Below are positions 34,399 through 43,009 of a DNA stretch of 64,000 bases, piece after piece (positions within the stretch are counted from its first letter, which is position 1; every line of letters begins with the position of its first letter). The notes below the pieces were generated by a model. The model searched no databases, had not been told where the DNA came from, and was given only the letters and a program-made list of their open reading frames with translations. The position numbers and the translations under genes are program-made. The stretch covers positions 1 through 64,000 of the forward strand of contig NZ_CABVHK010000011.1 in assembly GCF_902497785.1 (NCBI RefSeq). Direction: 5' to 3'. The DNA comes from Pseudomonas fluorescens. Its GTDB lineage: Bacteria > Pseudomonadota > Gammaproteobacteria > Pseudomonadales > Pseudomonadaceae.

Positions 34399-35307
34399 CT
34401 ACTTCTCCATAAAGGTGCGAATCGCGGCAATGGTCTGCGTCGGCGCTTCTTCCATCAGCCAGTGACCGGCGCCTGGCACCACCACTTCGGTGACATTGTC
34501 CGCGGCATTGCGCATGACGATGGCTTCGTTGTTGCCGAAGGATTTCTCCCCGCCGACCGCGAGCACCGGCATGGTCAGCTTGTTCTTCATCGAGGCTTCG
34601 TTGTCTACCGCGTCCTGGCGAATGCTGCGGAACTGGGCGAACGCCGCGTGCATCGCGCCGGGGCGTGCGTAGAGTCTGGCGTAGTGTTGACGGGTGGCTT
34701 CGTCCACTTTGGTCGGGTCGCCGGCGAACTCGTTCCAGAAGCGGTCGAGGTAGATGCGCTCACGACCCGCCACCAGGCGCTCGGCATCCGCGCCACCGAA
34801 GTCGAAGTGCCAGAGCATCGGCGAACGCACGATGTCGTTCCACGGCGTAATTCCCGGCACGGGTGCATCCATCACCACCAGCCGATCGGTGAGTTGCGGG
34901 TAACGAGAGGCGTAGGCGAAGGCAACCATGGTGCCGATATCGTGCCCGATGACCACCGAATGTTCGATACCCAACGAGGCCAGTACCGCGCGGACATCGC
35001 CCGCCTGAGTCTTCTTGTCATAGCCACCGTCCGGAATCGACGACAACCCCATGCCACGCAGGTCCGGCACCACCACGGTGTGATCCCGGGCCAGGTCAGC
35101 GGCGAGGGGTGCCCACATGTCACCGGTGTCGCCGAAGCCATGCAGCAGCACCACGGCGGGCCCTTTACCGCCGACGCGTACGTGGATTTTCGCACCTTCT
35201 ACCGGGATGTCCTGGGTGCGAAACGAGGAGGGGAACGGCGTGATGTCGGCATGGGCGGGGAGGCCGAGCACGAGTAGCAGGGAAACGGTCAACAACGTGC
35301 GGATCAT
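34399..35307 (-). CDS. Exported alpha/beta hydrolase (epoxide hydrolase/dehalogenase-like)
   Basis: A 302-residue hydrolase with a signal peptide (MIRTLLTVSLLLVLGLPAHA). HGFGDTGDMW holds the oxyanion hole, GHDIGTMVAFA the Asp nucleophile, and GAGHWLMEEAP the catalytic His. The order matches epoxide hydrolases and haloacetate dehalogenases. It is divergent from a GlxA-type regulator (101-bp gap), which may control it. Confidence 0.86.
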   Translation of the reverse strand: MIRTLLTVSLLLVLGLPAHADITPFPSSFRTQDIPVEGAKIHVRVGGKGPAVVLLHGFGDTGDMWAPLAADLARDHTVVVPDLRGMGLSSIPDGGYDKKTQAGDVRAVLASLGIEHSVVIGHDIGTMVAFAYASRYPQLTDRLVVMDAPVPGITPWNDIVRSPMLWHFDFGGADAERLVAGRERIYLDRFWNEFAGDPTKVDEATRQHYARLYARPGAMHAAFAQFRSIRQDAVDNEASMKNKLTMPVLAVGGEKSFGNNEAIVMRNAADNVTEVVVPGAGHWLMEEAPTQTIAAIRTFMEK

Positions 35308-35408
35308 GGCGCTGCCTCTGGAGGAATCGATGGGAGGAGCGTAGACGGTTTTGCGATATCCTGAGCGCCCGGACCGACCCTTCATCAACCTGACCAGGTG
35401 ACCCACCC

Positions 35409-36422
35409 TTGATCGAACGACGCCAATTTAGCGGAGGCATGAAGGGCAAGAATCTTCGCTATTTGAACGATAACCCCGACGAGCCTGTTCACATGACCCG
35501 GACCGGCTTTTTGCTGCTCGAGCATTTTTCGTTGCCGGCGTTCACCCAGGCGCTGGATACGATAGTCACCGCCAATCTTCTGCGTCCCGGATTGTTCTCA
35601 TCGCGAACCTTCGGTTTGAGCGAGGGCGAGGTAGTCAGTGATCTGGGCCTGATCATTCGCCCGGATGCGCGGATCGATTGTTCGGCGATTCAGCACCTGG
35701 ACCTGCTGGTCATCTGCGGCGGCTACCGGACTGAGCTGAAGACCAGTGACGAGTTGATCAGCTTGTTGAGGCATGCTTCCGGGCACGGCGTCAGCCTCGC
35801 CGGGTTATGGAATGGCGCATGGTTCCTCGGCAATGCGGGATTGCTGGACGGCTATCGTTGTGCGATTCACCCCGAACATCGTCCAGCACTGGCGGAAGTG
35901 GCCAAAGCGGCGCACGTCACCAGCGAACCTTACGTGATCGATAGGGACCGGCTTACGGCGTCCAGTCCGTCGGGTGCCTTCCATATGGCGCTGGACTGGA
36001 TCAAGGGCTTGCACGACAAGGCCCTCATCGAAGGCATTGAAGACATTCTCGCGTTCGAAGAGTCGCGCTACCGGCGCATCAAGCCAACGGAAAATGTCTG
36101 TGTCAGCGCGCCGTTGCGCGAGGTGGTGAAGCTGATGGACGCCAACCTCGAAGAGCCTTTGGAGCTGGAGCAACTGGCAACCTATGCCGGCCGTTCCCGT
36201 CGCCAACTGGAGCGGCTGTTCAAGGAACAACTGGGCACCACGCCGCAGCGCTATTACATGGAATTGCGGATCACCGAAGCGCGACGGTTGCTGCAGCACA
36301 CCGAACTGTCCCAGGTGGAGGTGCTGGTGGCGTGCGGGTTTGTCTCGCCGAGCCATTTCAGCAAGTGCTACAGCTCGTATTTCGGCTACCGGCCGTCCAA
36401 GGAAATACGCCTGGTCAAATGA
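35409..36422 (+). CDS. GlxA-type transcriptional regulator (DJ-1/PfpI domain plus AraC HTH)
   Basis: A 337-residue regulator. An N-terminal DJ-1/PfpI-like domain (about residues 30-210, with VICGGYRTELK and AGLWNGAWFLGNAGLLDG) is fused to a C-terminal AraC-type double helix-turn-helix (LEQLATYAGRSRRQLERLF and VEVLVACGFVSPSHFSKCY). The TTG used here has AGGTGA 7 bases before it; ATG codons 30 and 84 bases further are possible starts. The GlxA group includes CdhR, GbdR and ArgR-like activators of amine use. The elbow residue in WNGAW is Asn rather than Cys, so the domain is a sensor, not an enzyme. Confidence 0.86.
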   Translation: MIERRQFSGGMKGKNLRYLNDNPDEPVHMTRTGFLLLEHFSLPAFTQALDTIVTANLLRPGLFSSRTFGLSEGEVVSDLGLIIRPDARIDCSAIQHLDLLVICGGYRTELKTSDELISLLRHASGHGVSLAGLWNGAWFLGNAGLLDGYRCAIHPEHRPALAEVAKAAHVTSEPYVIDRDRLTASSPSGAFHMALDWIKGLHDKALIEGIEDILAFEESRYRRIKPTENVCVSAPLREVVKLMDANLEEPLELEQLATYAGRSRRQLERLFKEQLGTTPQRYYMELRITEARRLLQHTELSQVEVLVACGFVSPSHFSKCYSSYFGYRPSKEIRLVK

Positions 36423-36433
36423 TCCTGGAATCA

Positions 36434-36536
36434 CTGTAGGAGCGAGCTTGCTCGCGATGGACTTCAGGGCGACGCGTTTATCCAGAAAATACGCGTTATC
36501 GTTAACGACCATCGCGAGCAAGCTCGCTCCCACATT
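36434..36536. repeat. REPIN after the GlxA-type regulator gene
   Basis: CTGTAGGAGCGAGCTTGCTCGCGATGG and its inverted copy CCATCGCGAGCAAGCTCGCTCCCACA face each other. Confidence 0.9.
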
Positions 36537-36539
36537 GAG

Positions 36540-36964
36540 AGACGTGCGTTGTCGTACGACTATAGTAGACAGAATTTTTCGGGGCCGTCATATAGGCGCG
36601 CTTCAGTGATAACGCGCTGTGGCCGGGTTGCCCGTTGAGACGAACGGCCATTTCCGCGATTGACAACCGGGTAGAGGAATCGCTATAAAAGACACAGTTG
36701 TACGACGACACACATTGTTACAACGCTAAAAATAAGAACCGGGTCTCCTCATGAACACAATTCGCTTTCTCGCTTTGCTGCGTGCCGCTTCATCTGCTTC
36801 GTTTAAAGGCCTACCGCCAAATCCCCGATAACCCTGCTCCGACTGGCAGTGAACGCCAGCCTGCCTTGACGCGTGCCCATCGCGTTTTGGCGACGCTTCA
36901 TGACACGACTGGTCTCGCTTGACACCGAGCGACCATCACCACAATCCAATAATAAAGTGATGCC
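36540..36964. promoter_or_regulatory. Long upstream region of the hexuronate-type carrier gene with two dyads
   Basis: No convincing gene lies in this stretch. It holds the palindrome GTCGTACGAC (36551-36560) and the inverted repeat GTTGTA-N16-TACAAC (36697-36724). Both contain GT...AC half-sites of the type bound by GntR/FadR-family regulators. TATAAAAG at 36684-36691 could be a -10 region. A 26-codon frame starting at 36751 lacks a good ribosome site. Confidence 0.4.
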
Positions 36965-38362
36965 ATGAATCTGAACGAGCCCATCAATGCGCAACGTGTC
37001 GGCCAGGCCGTCGGCAAATATCGCTGGACCATCTGTGCGTTGCTGTTTTTCGCCACAACGGTCAATTACCTGGACCGTCAGGTGCTCAGCCTGTTGGCGC
37101 CGGATTTGTCGACGCAGTTTGGCTGGAGTAATAGCGACTACGCCAACATCGCCTCGGTCTTCCAGTTTGTATACGCGATCTCCATGCTGTTTGCGGGCCG
37201 TTTCGTCGATAAAATCGGCACCCGCAAGGCCTACGTCATCGCCATCAGCATCTGGTCGACTGGCGCAATCATGCATGCGTTTTCAGTGCCGATGGGCGAG
37301 GGCATCGCGGCGGTGTGCAGTGCCTTCGGCCTGGCCGTGATCCCGGTGTCGATCGCCGGGTTCATGCTGTCCCGCGCCGTGCTGGCGATCGGCGAGGCGG
37401 GTAACTTCCCGATCGCGATCAAGGCCACGGCCGAATACTTCCCGAAGAAAGAACGCTCCTTCGCCACCGGTATCTTCAACTCGGGCGCCAACGTCGGCGC
37501 GATCCTCGCACCGATCTGCGTACCGCTGATTGCCGGCCTGTGGGGCTGGGAAGCGGCGTTCATCGTGATCGGCCTGTTGGGCTTCGTCTGGGTCACGGTG
37601 TGGATTGCGCTGTACGACAAACCTGAAAAACAAAAACGCCTCTCGGCCGAGGAACTGGCTTACATCCGCAGCGACGCGCAGGTGATCACCGCCCCGGCAC
37701 CGGGCGCCAGCGAGAAAAAAGTATCGTGGTTCAAGCTGCTCACCTACCGCCAGACCTGGGCATTTGCCTTCGGCAAGTTCATGACCGACGGCGTGTGGTG
37801 GTTCTTTCTGTTCTGGCTGCCGACCTATCTGTCGGCGCAATACGGCATGAAGGGCCAGGCCATCGTGTGGCCGCTGGCCGTGCTGTACAGCATGACCATG
37901 GTCGGCAGCATCGGCGGCGGCTGGTTCCCGAGCTACTTCATGGCCCGGGGCGACGCGCCGTATGACGGTCGCATGAAAGCCATGCTGGTGATCGCCTTCT
38001 TCCCGCTGCTGGTATTGCTGGCGCAGCCACTGGGCTACATCAGTTTCTGGGTGCCGGTGCTGTTGATCGGCGTAGGCGCCTCGGCGCATCAGGCGTGGTC
38101 GTGCAACATCTTCACCACCGTGTCCGACATGTTCCCGCAAAAATCCATCGCTTCGGTGGTCGGCATTGGCGGTCTCGCCGGCGGCTTGGGCGGCGTGGTG
38201 ATGACCAAGATCGGCGGCTGGGTGTTCGACTACTACAAATCGATCAACGACATCCACACCGGCTACATGATCATGTTCGCCATCTGCGCCTGCGCCTATC
38301 TGGTGGCGTGGAGCGTGATGAAATTGCTGGTGCCACGCCACAAGGAAATCACTGATCTGTAA
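36965..38362 (+). CDS. MFS transporter, anion:cation symporter family (hexuronate type)
   Basis: A 465-residue inner-membrane carrier. The first segment is followed by NYLDRQVLSLLAPDL, and RFVDKIGTRKAYV is the motif A loop. The order and motifs are those of ACS-family carriers such as ExuT, GarP and DgoT, which import sugar acids with protons. Length is normal. It is alone on its strand, 75 bp before a convergent AraC gene. No hexuronate catabolic genes are nearby, so the substrate is not proven. Confidence 0.86.
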   Translation: MNLNEPINAQRVGQAVGKYRWTICALLFFATTVNYLDRQVLSLLAPDLSTQFGWSNSDYANIASVFQFVYAISMLFAGRFVDKIGTRKAYVIAISIWSTGAIMHAFSVPMGEGIAAVCSAFGLAVIPVSIAGFMLSRAVLAIGEAGNFPIAIKATAEYFPKKERSFATGIFNSGANVGAILAPICVPLIAGLWGWEAAFIVIGLLGFVWVTVWIALYDKPEKQKRLSAEELAYIRSDAQVITAPAPGASEKKVSWFKLLTYRQTWAFAFGKFMTDGVWWFFLFWLPTYLSAQYGMKGQAIVWPLAVLYSMTMVGSIGGGWFPSYFMARGDAPYDGRMKAMLVIAFFPLLVLLAQPLGYISFWVPVLLIGVGASAHQAWSCNIFTTVSDMFPQKSIASVVGIGGLAGGLGGVVMTKIGGWVFDYYKSINDIHTGYMIMFAICACAYLVAWSVMKLLVPRHKEITDL

Positions 38363-38435
38363 ACGACCGGGTTGACGACGTTGAACCGGCCGGCTGTCCG
38401 CAGTGGCTGTCGTCGGTTCAGCTGACCCGTCTGCT

Positions 38436-39242
38436 TTACGGCCGCCGCTTGCGCAGTTGCGCGGGGCTGACGCCAAGGCGCTGCTTGAAGACGGTTGTCA
38501 TGTGCGCCTGGGAGTTGAAACCGCAGCTGAGCGCGATCTGCGAGAGCGTGGCGCGTGAGTCGCGCATTTGCGCACGGGCCTTGGCCAGGCGTCGGTCGAT
38601 CAAGTAGCTGTGCGGGCTTTTGCCCGTCGCGTGTTTGAACGCGCGAATGAAATAGCCTTCGGACAATTCCAATAAACCCGCCATCGCCGGTACCGCCAGC
38701 GGGCCATCGAGGCCGGCGTCGATAAATTCATCGAGCAGGCGCAGGCGGCTGCCGGTGATGGCGTGTGGCTGCGGCGCCGAAAACCCGTCATGACCGCTCG
38801 CCCGTTCAGCCAGGGCAAGTGCCCACATTTCCCAATCATCATCCACTTCGGCGTGCAACAACGCGGCGCGCATGCGCAGCGCCAGGGCGATGGCGTGCGG
38901 GTCAATTCGATTATTGAACGCACGTTCTCCGGCCAAGGGCGTGCCATCGGTGCGCATCAGCCGCAGGTATTCACCGCCCTGGGGTGATTCGGACAAGACG
39001 TCACAGCCGGCGGGGACGAACGCCAGGCCGTTGGGCATGGCGACAAAGGGCTGCACGCGGTCGCTGCCGATGGCGTGCAGGCCGCGCTGGCTGTCGAAGG
39101 CAAAGCCGACGGCTGACTGACTCGCGACGTAGCGGGTGGCGTAGGCGCAACCGGGCAACAATTCGATCGCCCAAGGGCCGGCCTCGACACGGCGGACCGT
39201 CTCGGGCAATAGCGCTGGTTTCAGGCGATTTTGAGGTTTCAT
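38436..39242 (-). CDS. AraC-family transcriptional regulator
   Basis: A 268-residue AraC-type activator. The C-terminal DNA-binding domain has LSEGYFIRAFKHATGKSPHSYLIDRRLAKA and LSQIALSCGFNSQAHMTTVFKQRLGVSPAQLR, both helix-turn-helix motifs intact. It is divergent from the PLP-enzyme gene at 39348 and probably controls it. The start is uncertain by up to 10 codons since no clear ribosome site is seen. Confidence 0.85.
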   Translation of the reverse strand: MKPQNRLKPALLPETVRRVEAGPWAIELLPGCAYATRYVASQSAVGFAFDSQRGLHAIGSDRVQPFVAMPNGLAFVPAGCDVLSESPQGGEYLRLMRTDGTPLAGERAFNNRIDPHAIALALRMRAALLHAEVDDDWEMWALALAERASGHDGFSAPQPHAITGSRLRLLDEFIDAGLDGPLAVPAMAGLLELSEGYFIRAFKHATGKSPHSYLIDRRLAKARAQMRDSRATLSQIALSCGFNSQAHMTTVFKQRLGVSPAQLRKRRP

Positions 39243-39347
39243 GAGCACCATAGTAGTGAAGAGGCGAGGCAAAAGTCAGGTCAGTTTTCTGAAAGCCGAC
39301 ACCGTGCGTGCGAGGTTAGAGTAGGTCAAACCTCTGGGAGACGACTC

Positions 39348-40304
39348 ATGCACCGAATTACCCGCGACGATATCGAACAAGCTGCGCGCCACGTGTATCA
39401 AGTCATGCCGGCCACCGCCCAGTACGCCTGGCCATTGCTGGCCGAGCGGTTGGGCTGCACGGTGTGGGTCAAGCACGAAAATCACACGCCGACCGGTGCG
39501 TTCAAAGTGCGCGGCGGCATCACCTTCATGCACTGGCTCAAACGCGAGCATCCGAACGTGACGGGCATTGTCAGCGCGACCCGCGGCAATCACGGCCAGA
39601 GCCTGGCGCTGGCGGCCCGTGCTGCGGGTTTGCGCGCATTGATCGTCGTGCCGGTCGGTAACTCGGTTGAAAAGAACAATGCGATGCGCGGCTTCGGCGG
39701 CGAAGTGGTCGAGTGTGGTCGTGATTTCGATGAGGCCCGCGAGGAGGCCGCACGCTTGGCGGACCTGCACAAGCTGTTTTTGGTGCCGCCATTCCACAGC
39801 GAGCTGGTCAAGGGCGTGGCCACCTATGCCCTGGAGCTGTTCAACGCGGCGCCGGACCTCGATACCGTCTATGTACCCATCGGCTGCGGATCGGGCATTT
39901 GTGGCGTGATTGCCGCTCGTGACGCCTTGGGCCTGAAGACCCAAGTGGTGGGCGTGGTTTCCACTGAAGCGGCGGCGGCCAAGCTGTCGTTCGAAGCCGG
40001 AACCCTCTGCGAAACCGCCTCGGCGAATACCTTTGCCGACGGCCTGGCCGTGCGCAAACCGATTGCCGATGCGTTTGCCATTTACGGGGCAGCGGCGACG
40101 CGGATCGTTTCCGTCAGCGACGACGAAATTGCCGAAGCCATGCGCGTGTATTACACCGATACCCACAATCTGGCAGAAGGGGCCGGGGCTGCGGCGCTGG
40201 CCGCACTCATGCAGGAGCGGGCAGGGATGGAAGGCAGGAAAGTCGGGGTGATTCTGTCCGGCGGGAATGTTGACCGGGCGGTGTACGCGAACGTCATTGG
40301 CTGA
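39348..40304 (+). CDS. Threonine dehydratase-like PLP enzyme
   Basis: A 318-residue fold-type II PLP enzyme. The lysine that binds PLP is Lys53 in HTPTGAFKVRGG. The phosphate loop is GCGSGICG. The end has ILSGGNVDR. These match the catabolic threonine/serine dehydratase group, which makes 2-oxoacids and ammonia. There is no C-terminal ACT regulatory domain, so allosteric control like that of IlvA is absent. The start has GGGAGACGACTC before ATG. A hydroxy-amino acid is the expected substrate; racemase activity is possible. Confidence 0.87.
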   Translation: MHRITRDDIEQAARHVYQVMPATAQYAWPLLAERLGCTVWVKHENHTPTGAFKVRGGITFMHWLKREHPNVTGIVSATRGNHGQSLALAARAAGLRALIVVPVGNSVEKNNAMRGFGGEVVECGRDFDEAREEAARLADLHKLFLVPPFHSELVKGVATYALELFNAAPDLDTVYVPIGCGSGICGVIAARDALGLKTQVVGVVSTEAAAAKLSFEAGTLCETASANTFADGLAVRKPIADAFAIYGAAATRIVSVSDDEIAEAMRVYYTDTHNLAEGAGAAALAALMQERAGMEGRKVGVILSGGNVDRAVYANVIG

Positions 40305-40319
40305 GAACCCCGGACCTGA

Positions 40320-41237
40320 TCAGGCCTTGGCCCGGTGACGCAAACGCGAGTAAGAAATCAGCATGCTGGTCAGTTCTTGTGCCACTCGGGAGAAGGGCGA
40401 CACACGCCGGCTGATCAGGCACACCTCACCCGACGCCAATGGCTCCCGGAGCGCAAGGCTGACCAGCGACGATGAAAACAACTTCATGTCGACAAGCATG
40501 CCGGGCTCAAGGGTCAGGTAATCGGTTTCGGCGACGATGTGCAGGCTTTCCAGCAGCGATTCGGTGGTGATCGCGATCTTCGGCGGCGCAAGACCCTGGG
40601 CATTGAACAGCTCGGTCAGATGATCCTCCGCGCTGCCGGTGGTCCCCGCCGGCCGCACGCTGATCCACTGGCAATCGGTCAGCTCGTGCACGGAGCGAGC
40701 ATTCGCCAAGGGATGGCCCTTGCGCGCAATGACGCTGTTTTTCGAGCTGAAAAGCCGCTCGATGTGCAAGTCGATATCACAGTCATCAGGGCTCACGGGA
40801 CACATCACGAAGTCGAGGTGGCCGGCGCGAATCATCTCGATCAGCCTGTTCGTCCTGCCACTGGCGACATGAAGTCGCACGTTGGGAAAACGTCCGGTAA
40901 AACTGCTGAAGACTGGCATCAGGCACGCAGCCAGTGGCTCGGCGGTGACACCCAATGCGATCTGCCCTTCGGCCATCCCGTTCGATTGCCGTGCGTCCAG
41001 AACAGCGCGATCGCAATCGAGCATGATCGAGCGCGCCCGGCTCAGGAACACCTTGCCGGCCAGGGTCAGGCTGATCCCCTGGTTGGAGCGCATCAACAGG
41101 GTGACCCCCAGTTCTCTTTCCAGGCTCTGCACCGAGTCAGTCAACGTGCTTTGGGCCGCGTCCAGTGCGCGTGCCGCCGAACGAAAGCTGCCCCTGTCGA
41201 CCACCGAGCAAAAGGCCCGGAGCTGGGTCAGCTTCAT
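40320..41237 (-). CDS. LysR-type regulator
   Basis: A 305-residue LysR regulator (MKLTQLRAFCSVVDRGSFRSAA; LDAAQSTLTDSVQSLE as recognition helix). Its effector domain is of the CysB/Cbl-like length. It converges on the dehydratase-like gene with a 15-bp gap. Its ATG overlaps the TGA of a 29-codon frame just upstream. An OhrR-type palindrome lies further upstream at 41363. Confidence 0.88.
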   Translation of the reverse strand: MKLTQLRAFCSVVDRGSFRSAARALDAAQSTLTDSVQSLERELGVTLLMRSNQGISLTLAGKVFLSRARSIMLDCDRAVLDARQSNGMAEGQIALGVTAEPLAACLMPVFSSFTGRFPNVRLHVASGRTNRLIEMIRAGHLDFVMCPVSPDDCDIDLHIERLFSSKNSVIARKGHPLANARSVHELTDCQWISVRPAGTTGSAEDHLTELFNAQGLAPPKIAITTESLLESLHIVAETDYLTLEPGMLVDMKLFSSSLVSLALREPLASGEVCLISRRVSPFSRVAQELTSMLISYSRLRHRAKA

Positions 41238-41323
41238 GAAGCAGTGATCCAGTTGTTGCCGTTGTGGCCATGGGCAGTGTGAGCGGCAGAAAAGGTCAGG
41301 GTGTGGCGGTGTGGGGTGCTCAT
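41234..41323 (-). CDS. Tiny ORF (29 residues) overlapping the LysR start
   Basis: The frame has AGGAAATCCAGTC before its ATG, a good ribosome site. It encodes a 29-residue His-rich peptide (MSTPHRHTLTF at the start, HTAHGHNGNNW near the end). The stop codon overlaps the LysR ATG (ATGA), as in coupled genes. A palindrome shared with the marR gene lies 40 bp upstream. It could be a leader peptide, a small His-rich protein or the start of a lost gene. Confidence 0.45.
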   Translation of the reverse strand: MSTPHRHTLTFSAAHTAHGHNGNNWITAS

Positions 41324-41362
41324 GACTGGATTTCCTGAGGGTCTATTATCGCGATCGATTAG

Positions 41363-41379
41363 ATCGCATGCGATGTATA
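41363..41379. promoter_or_regulatory. 17-bp element with palindrome ATCGCATGCGAT, copy 1
   Basis: ATCGCATGCGATGTATA occurs here and, exactly the same, at 42949-42965 before the marR gene. The 12-bp core is a perfect palindrome. Likely operator of the MarR regulator, controlling the 29-codon frame and LysR gene on the minus strand, and possibly the epoxide hydrolase on the plus strand. Confidence 0.7.
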
Positions 41380-41523
41380 AATAATCAGCCATTGGCTTAC
41401 GGATGTCAAAAGCAATGTGCCTGCGTGACGACGAGCGGCGCAGCAGGGTGTGCGGATAACCCGGACATGATCGGTTTTTCCGTTCTTATCGGCGCCTTGT
41501 TCACGCTTATAAAATCAGTCCTG

Positions 41524-41554
41524 TCAGATAGTTACGTCACATAGTTGTATCTGA
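41524..41554. promoter_or_regulatory. TCAGATA-N17-TATCTGA dyad upstream of the epoxide hydrolase
   Basis: A perfect 7-bp inverted repeat about 55 bp before the ATG of the epoxide hydrolase gene. Inside it ATAGTT occurs twice (41528 and 41541). Candidate operator. Confidence 0.4.
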
Positions 41555-41608
41555 TTCCTTATAAAACCCGAACTCACGGTGACCCGTTTGTTCACCCAGG
41601 ACTGACGC

Positions 41609-42814
41609 ATGACTAGCCCTTCAACAAAAACAACGATCGCTTCCACCGAGATACGTCCTTTCCAATTCAGCGCTTCGGAGACAGAACTGTCAGAGTTGCG
41701 CCGACGCATCCAGGCCACCCGATGGCCGGACCGGCAAACCGTCGATGACTCATCCCAAGGGGTACAACTGGCAACGATTCAGAAGCTGGCCGAGCACTGG
41801 GCGACTACCTATGACTGGCGCGTTATCGAAGCCAAAATAAACGCAGTGCCAAACTTCATCACCGAGATTGATGGCCTGGATATCCATTTCATTCACGTGC
41901 GCTCAAAACACGAGAACGCGTTGCCGCTGCTGATGGCGCACGGCTGGCCCGGGTCGGTGATCGAGTTGATGAAAGTCATCGGGCCACTCACCGATCCCAC
42001 GGCGCACGGCGGCAGTGCCAGCGAGGCGTTCAGCCTGGTGATTCCATCGATGCCCGGTTACGGCTTCTCGGAGAAACCGACCGCCGCCGGCTGGAATCCC
42101 GAGCGCATCGCCGATGCTTACATCGAGTTGATGCAACGTCTCGGCTACACCCGGTATGGGGCGCAGGGCGGTGACTGGGGGTCGATTGTGGTCGATCTGA
42201 TGGGGGTGAAAGCGCCGCCTGGCCTGATCGGTCTTCATACCAACATGGCCGGCGTTATCCCGCCTGACATCGATGCCGCCTTGTTTCGCGGCGAGCCGGT
42301 ACCTACGGGGCTTTGCGAAGAGGAGCAGCGCGCCGCTGAACAACTCGCCTTCACCTACAAGCACATCGGCTACGCAATCATGATGGGCGACAGGCCTCAA
42401 TCGCTGACCGGCCTCAGCGATTCGCCGGTGGGTCTGGCGGCGTTCATGCTCGATCACGATCCGAAAAGCTACGAGATGATCGCGCGTTCAATTGACGGAC
42501 AACCGGAAGGCCTCACGCCCGATGACGTCCTCGACAACATCACCCTGTTCTGGCTGACCAACACGGCGATTTCCTCGGCCCGGCTCTATTACGAGAACCG
42601 GTCGACGTTCTTTGCGGTCAAGGGCGTCAACATCCCGGTCGCGGTCAGTGTGTTTCCGGATGAACTGTACGAGGCGCCGAAAAGCTGGTCGGAACAGGCC
42701 TATCCGCAACTGGTGCATTACAACCGGGTGGCCAAAGGCGGCCACTTTGCGGCGTGGGAGCAGCCGGCGCTTTTCTCCCGGGAAGTGCGCGACGGGTTCA
42801 AATCGCTGCGGTAA
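41609..42814 (+). CDS. Epoxide hydrolase (microsomal type, EHN domain)
   Basis: A 401-residue epoxide hydrolase. The N-terminal EHN domain (RPFQFSASETELSELRRRIQATRWPD) precedes the alpha/beta hydrolase fold with HGWPGSV (oxyanion) and GGDWGSIV (Asp nucleophile). The His of the triad is probably in GGHFAAWEQP. It opens epoxide rings with water in the cytoplasm; no signal peptide is seen. The neighbourhood (OhrR-like regulator with shared operator) suggests control by oxidative or electrophilic stress. Confidence 0.9.
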   Translation: MTSPSTKTTIASTEIRPFQFSASETELSELRRRIQATRWPDRQTVDDSSQGVQLATIQKLAEHWATTYDWRVIEAKINAVPNFITEIDGLDIHFIHVRSKHENALPLLMAHGWPGSVIELMKVIGPLTDPTAHGGSASEAFSLVIPSMPGYGFSEKPTAAGWNPERIADAYIELMQRLGYTRYGAQGGDWGSIVVDLMGVKAPPGLIGLHTNMAGVIPPDIDAALFRGEPVPTGLCEEEQRAAEQLAFTYKHIGYAIMMGDRPQSLTGLSDSPVGLAAFMLDHDPKSYEMIARSIDGQPEGLTPDDVLDNITLFWLTNTAISSARLYYENRSTFFAVKGVNIPVAVSVFPDELYEAPKSWSEQAYPQLVHYNRVAKGGHFAAWEQPALFSREVRDGFKSLR

Positions 42815-42948
42815 GTGACGAGCCAGCGGCATCGAAGGCCTGATTGCCGTTGGGTAGAGCAGAAAGGCCCGGTCCGGATCATTCATCGTCACGGGTGAAA
42901 ATGATCCGGACCGCGCGACCGGAGGGCAGGGTGAGCACTTCCGATACC

Positions 42949-42965
42949 ATCGCATGCGATGTATA
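42949..42965. promoter_or_regulatory. 17-bp element with palindrome ATCGCATGCGAT, copy 2
   Basis: Identical to the element at 41363-41379. It lies 44 bp before the marR ATG, fitting an autoregulatory operator. Confidence 0.7.
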
Positions 42966-43009
42966 GTCGGGCCATGCAGTCCCCCCGTCTTTGGCCACAG
43001 AGAATGCTC

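Noticed and set aside
36751..36831. 26-codon frame with a signal-like start before the hexuronate-type carrier
   Set aside because: Ribosome site is weak and no overlap or coupling with the carrier gene is seen; could be a leader, but evidence is too thin.
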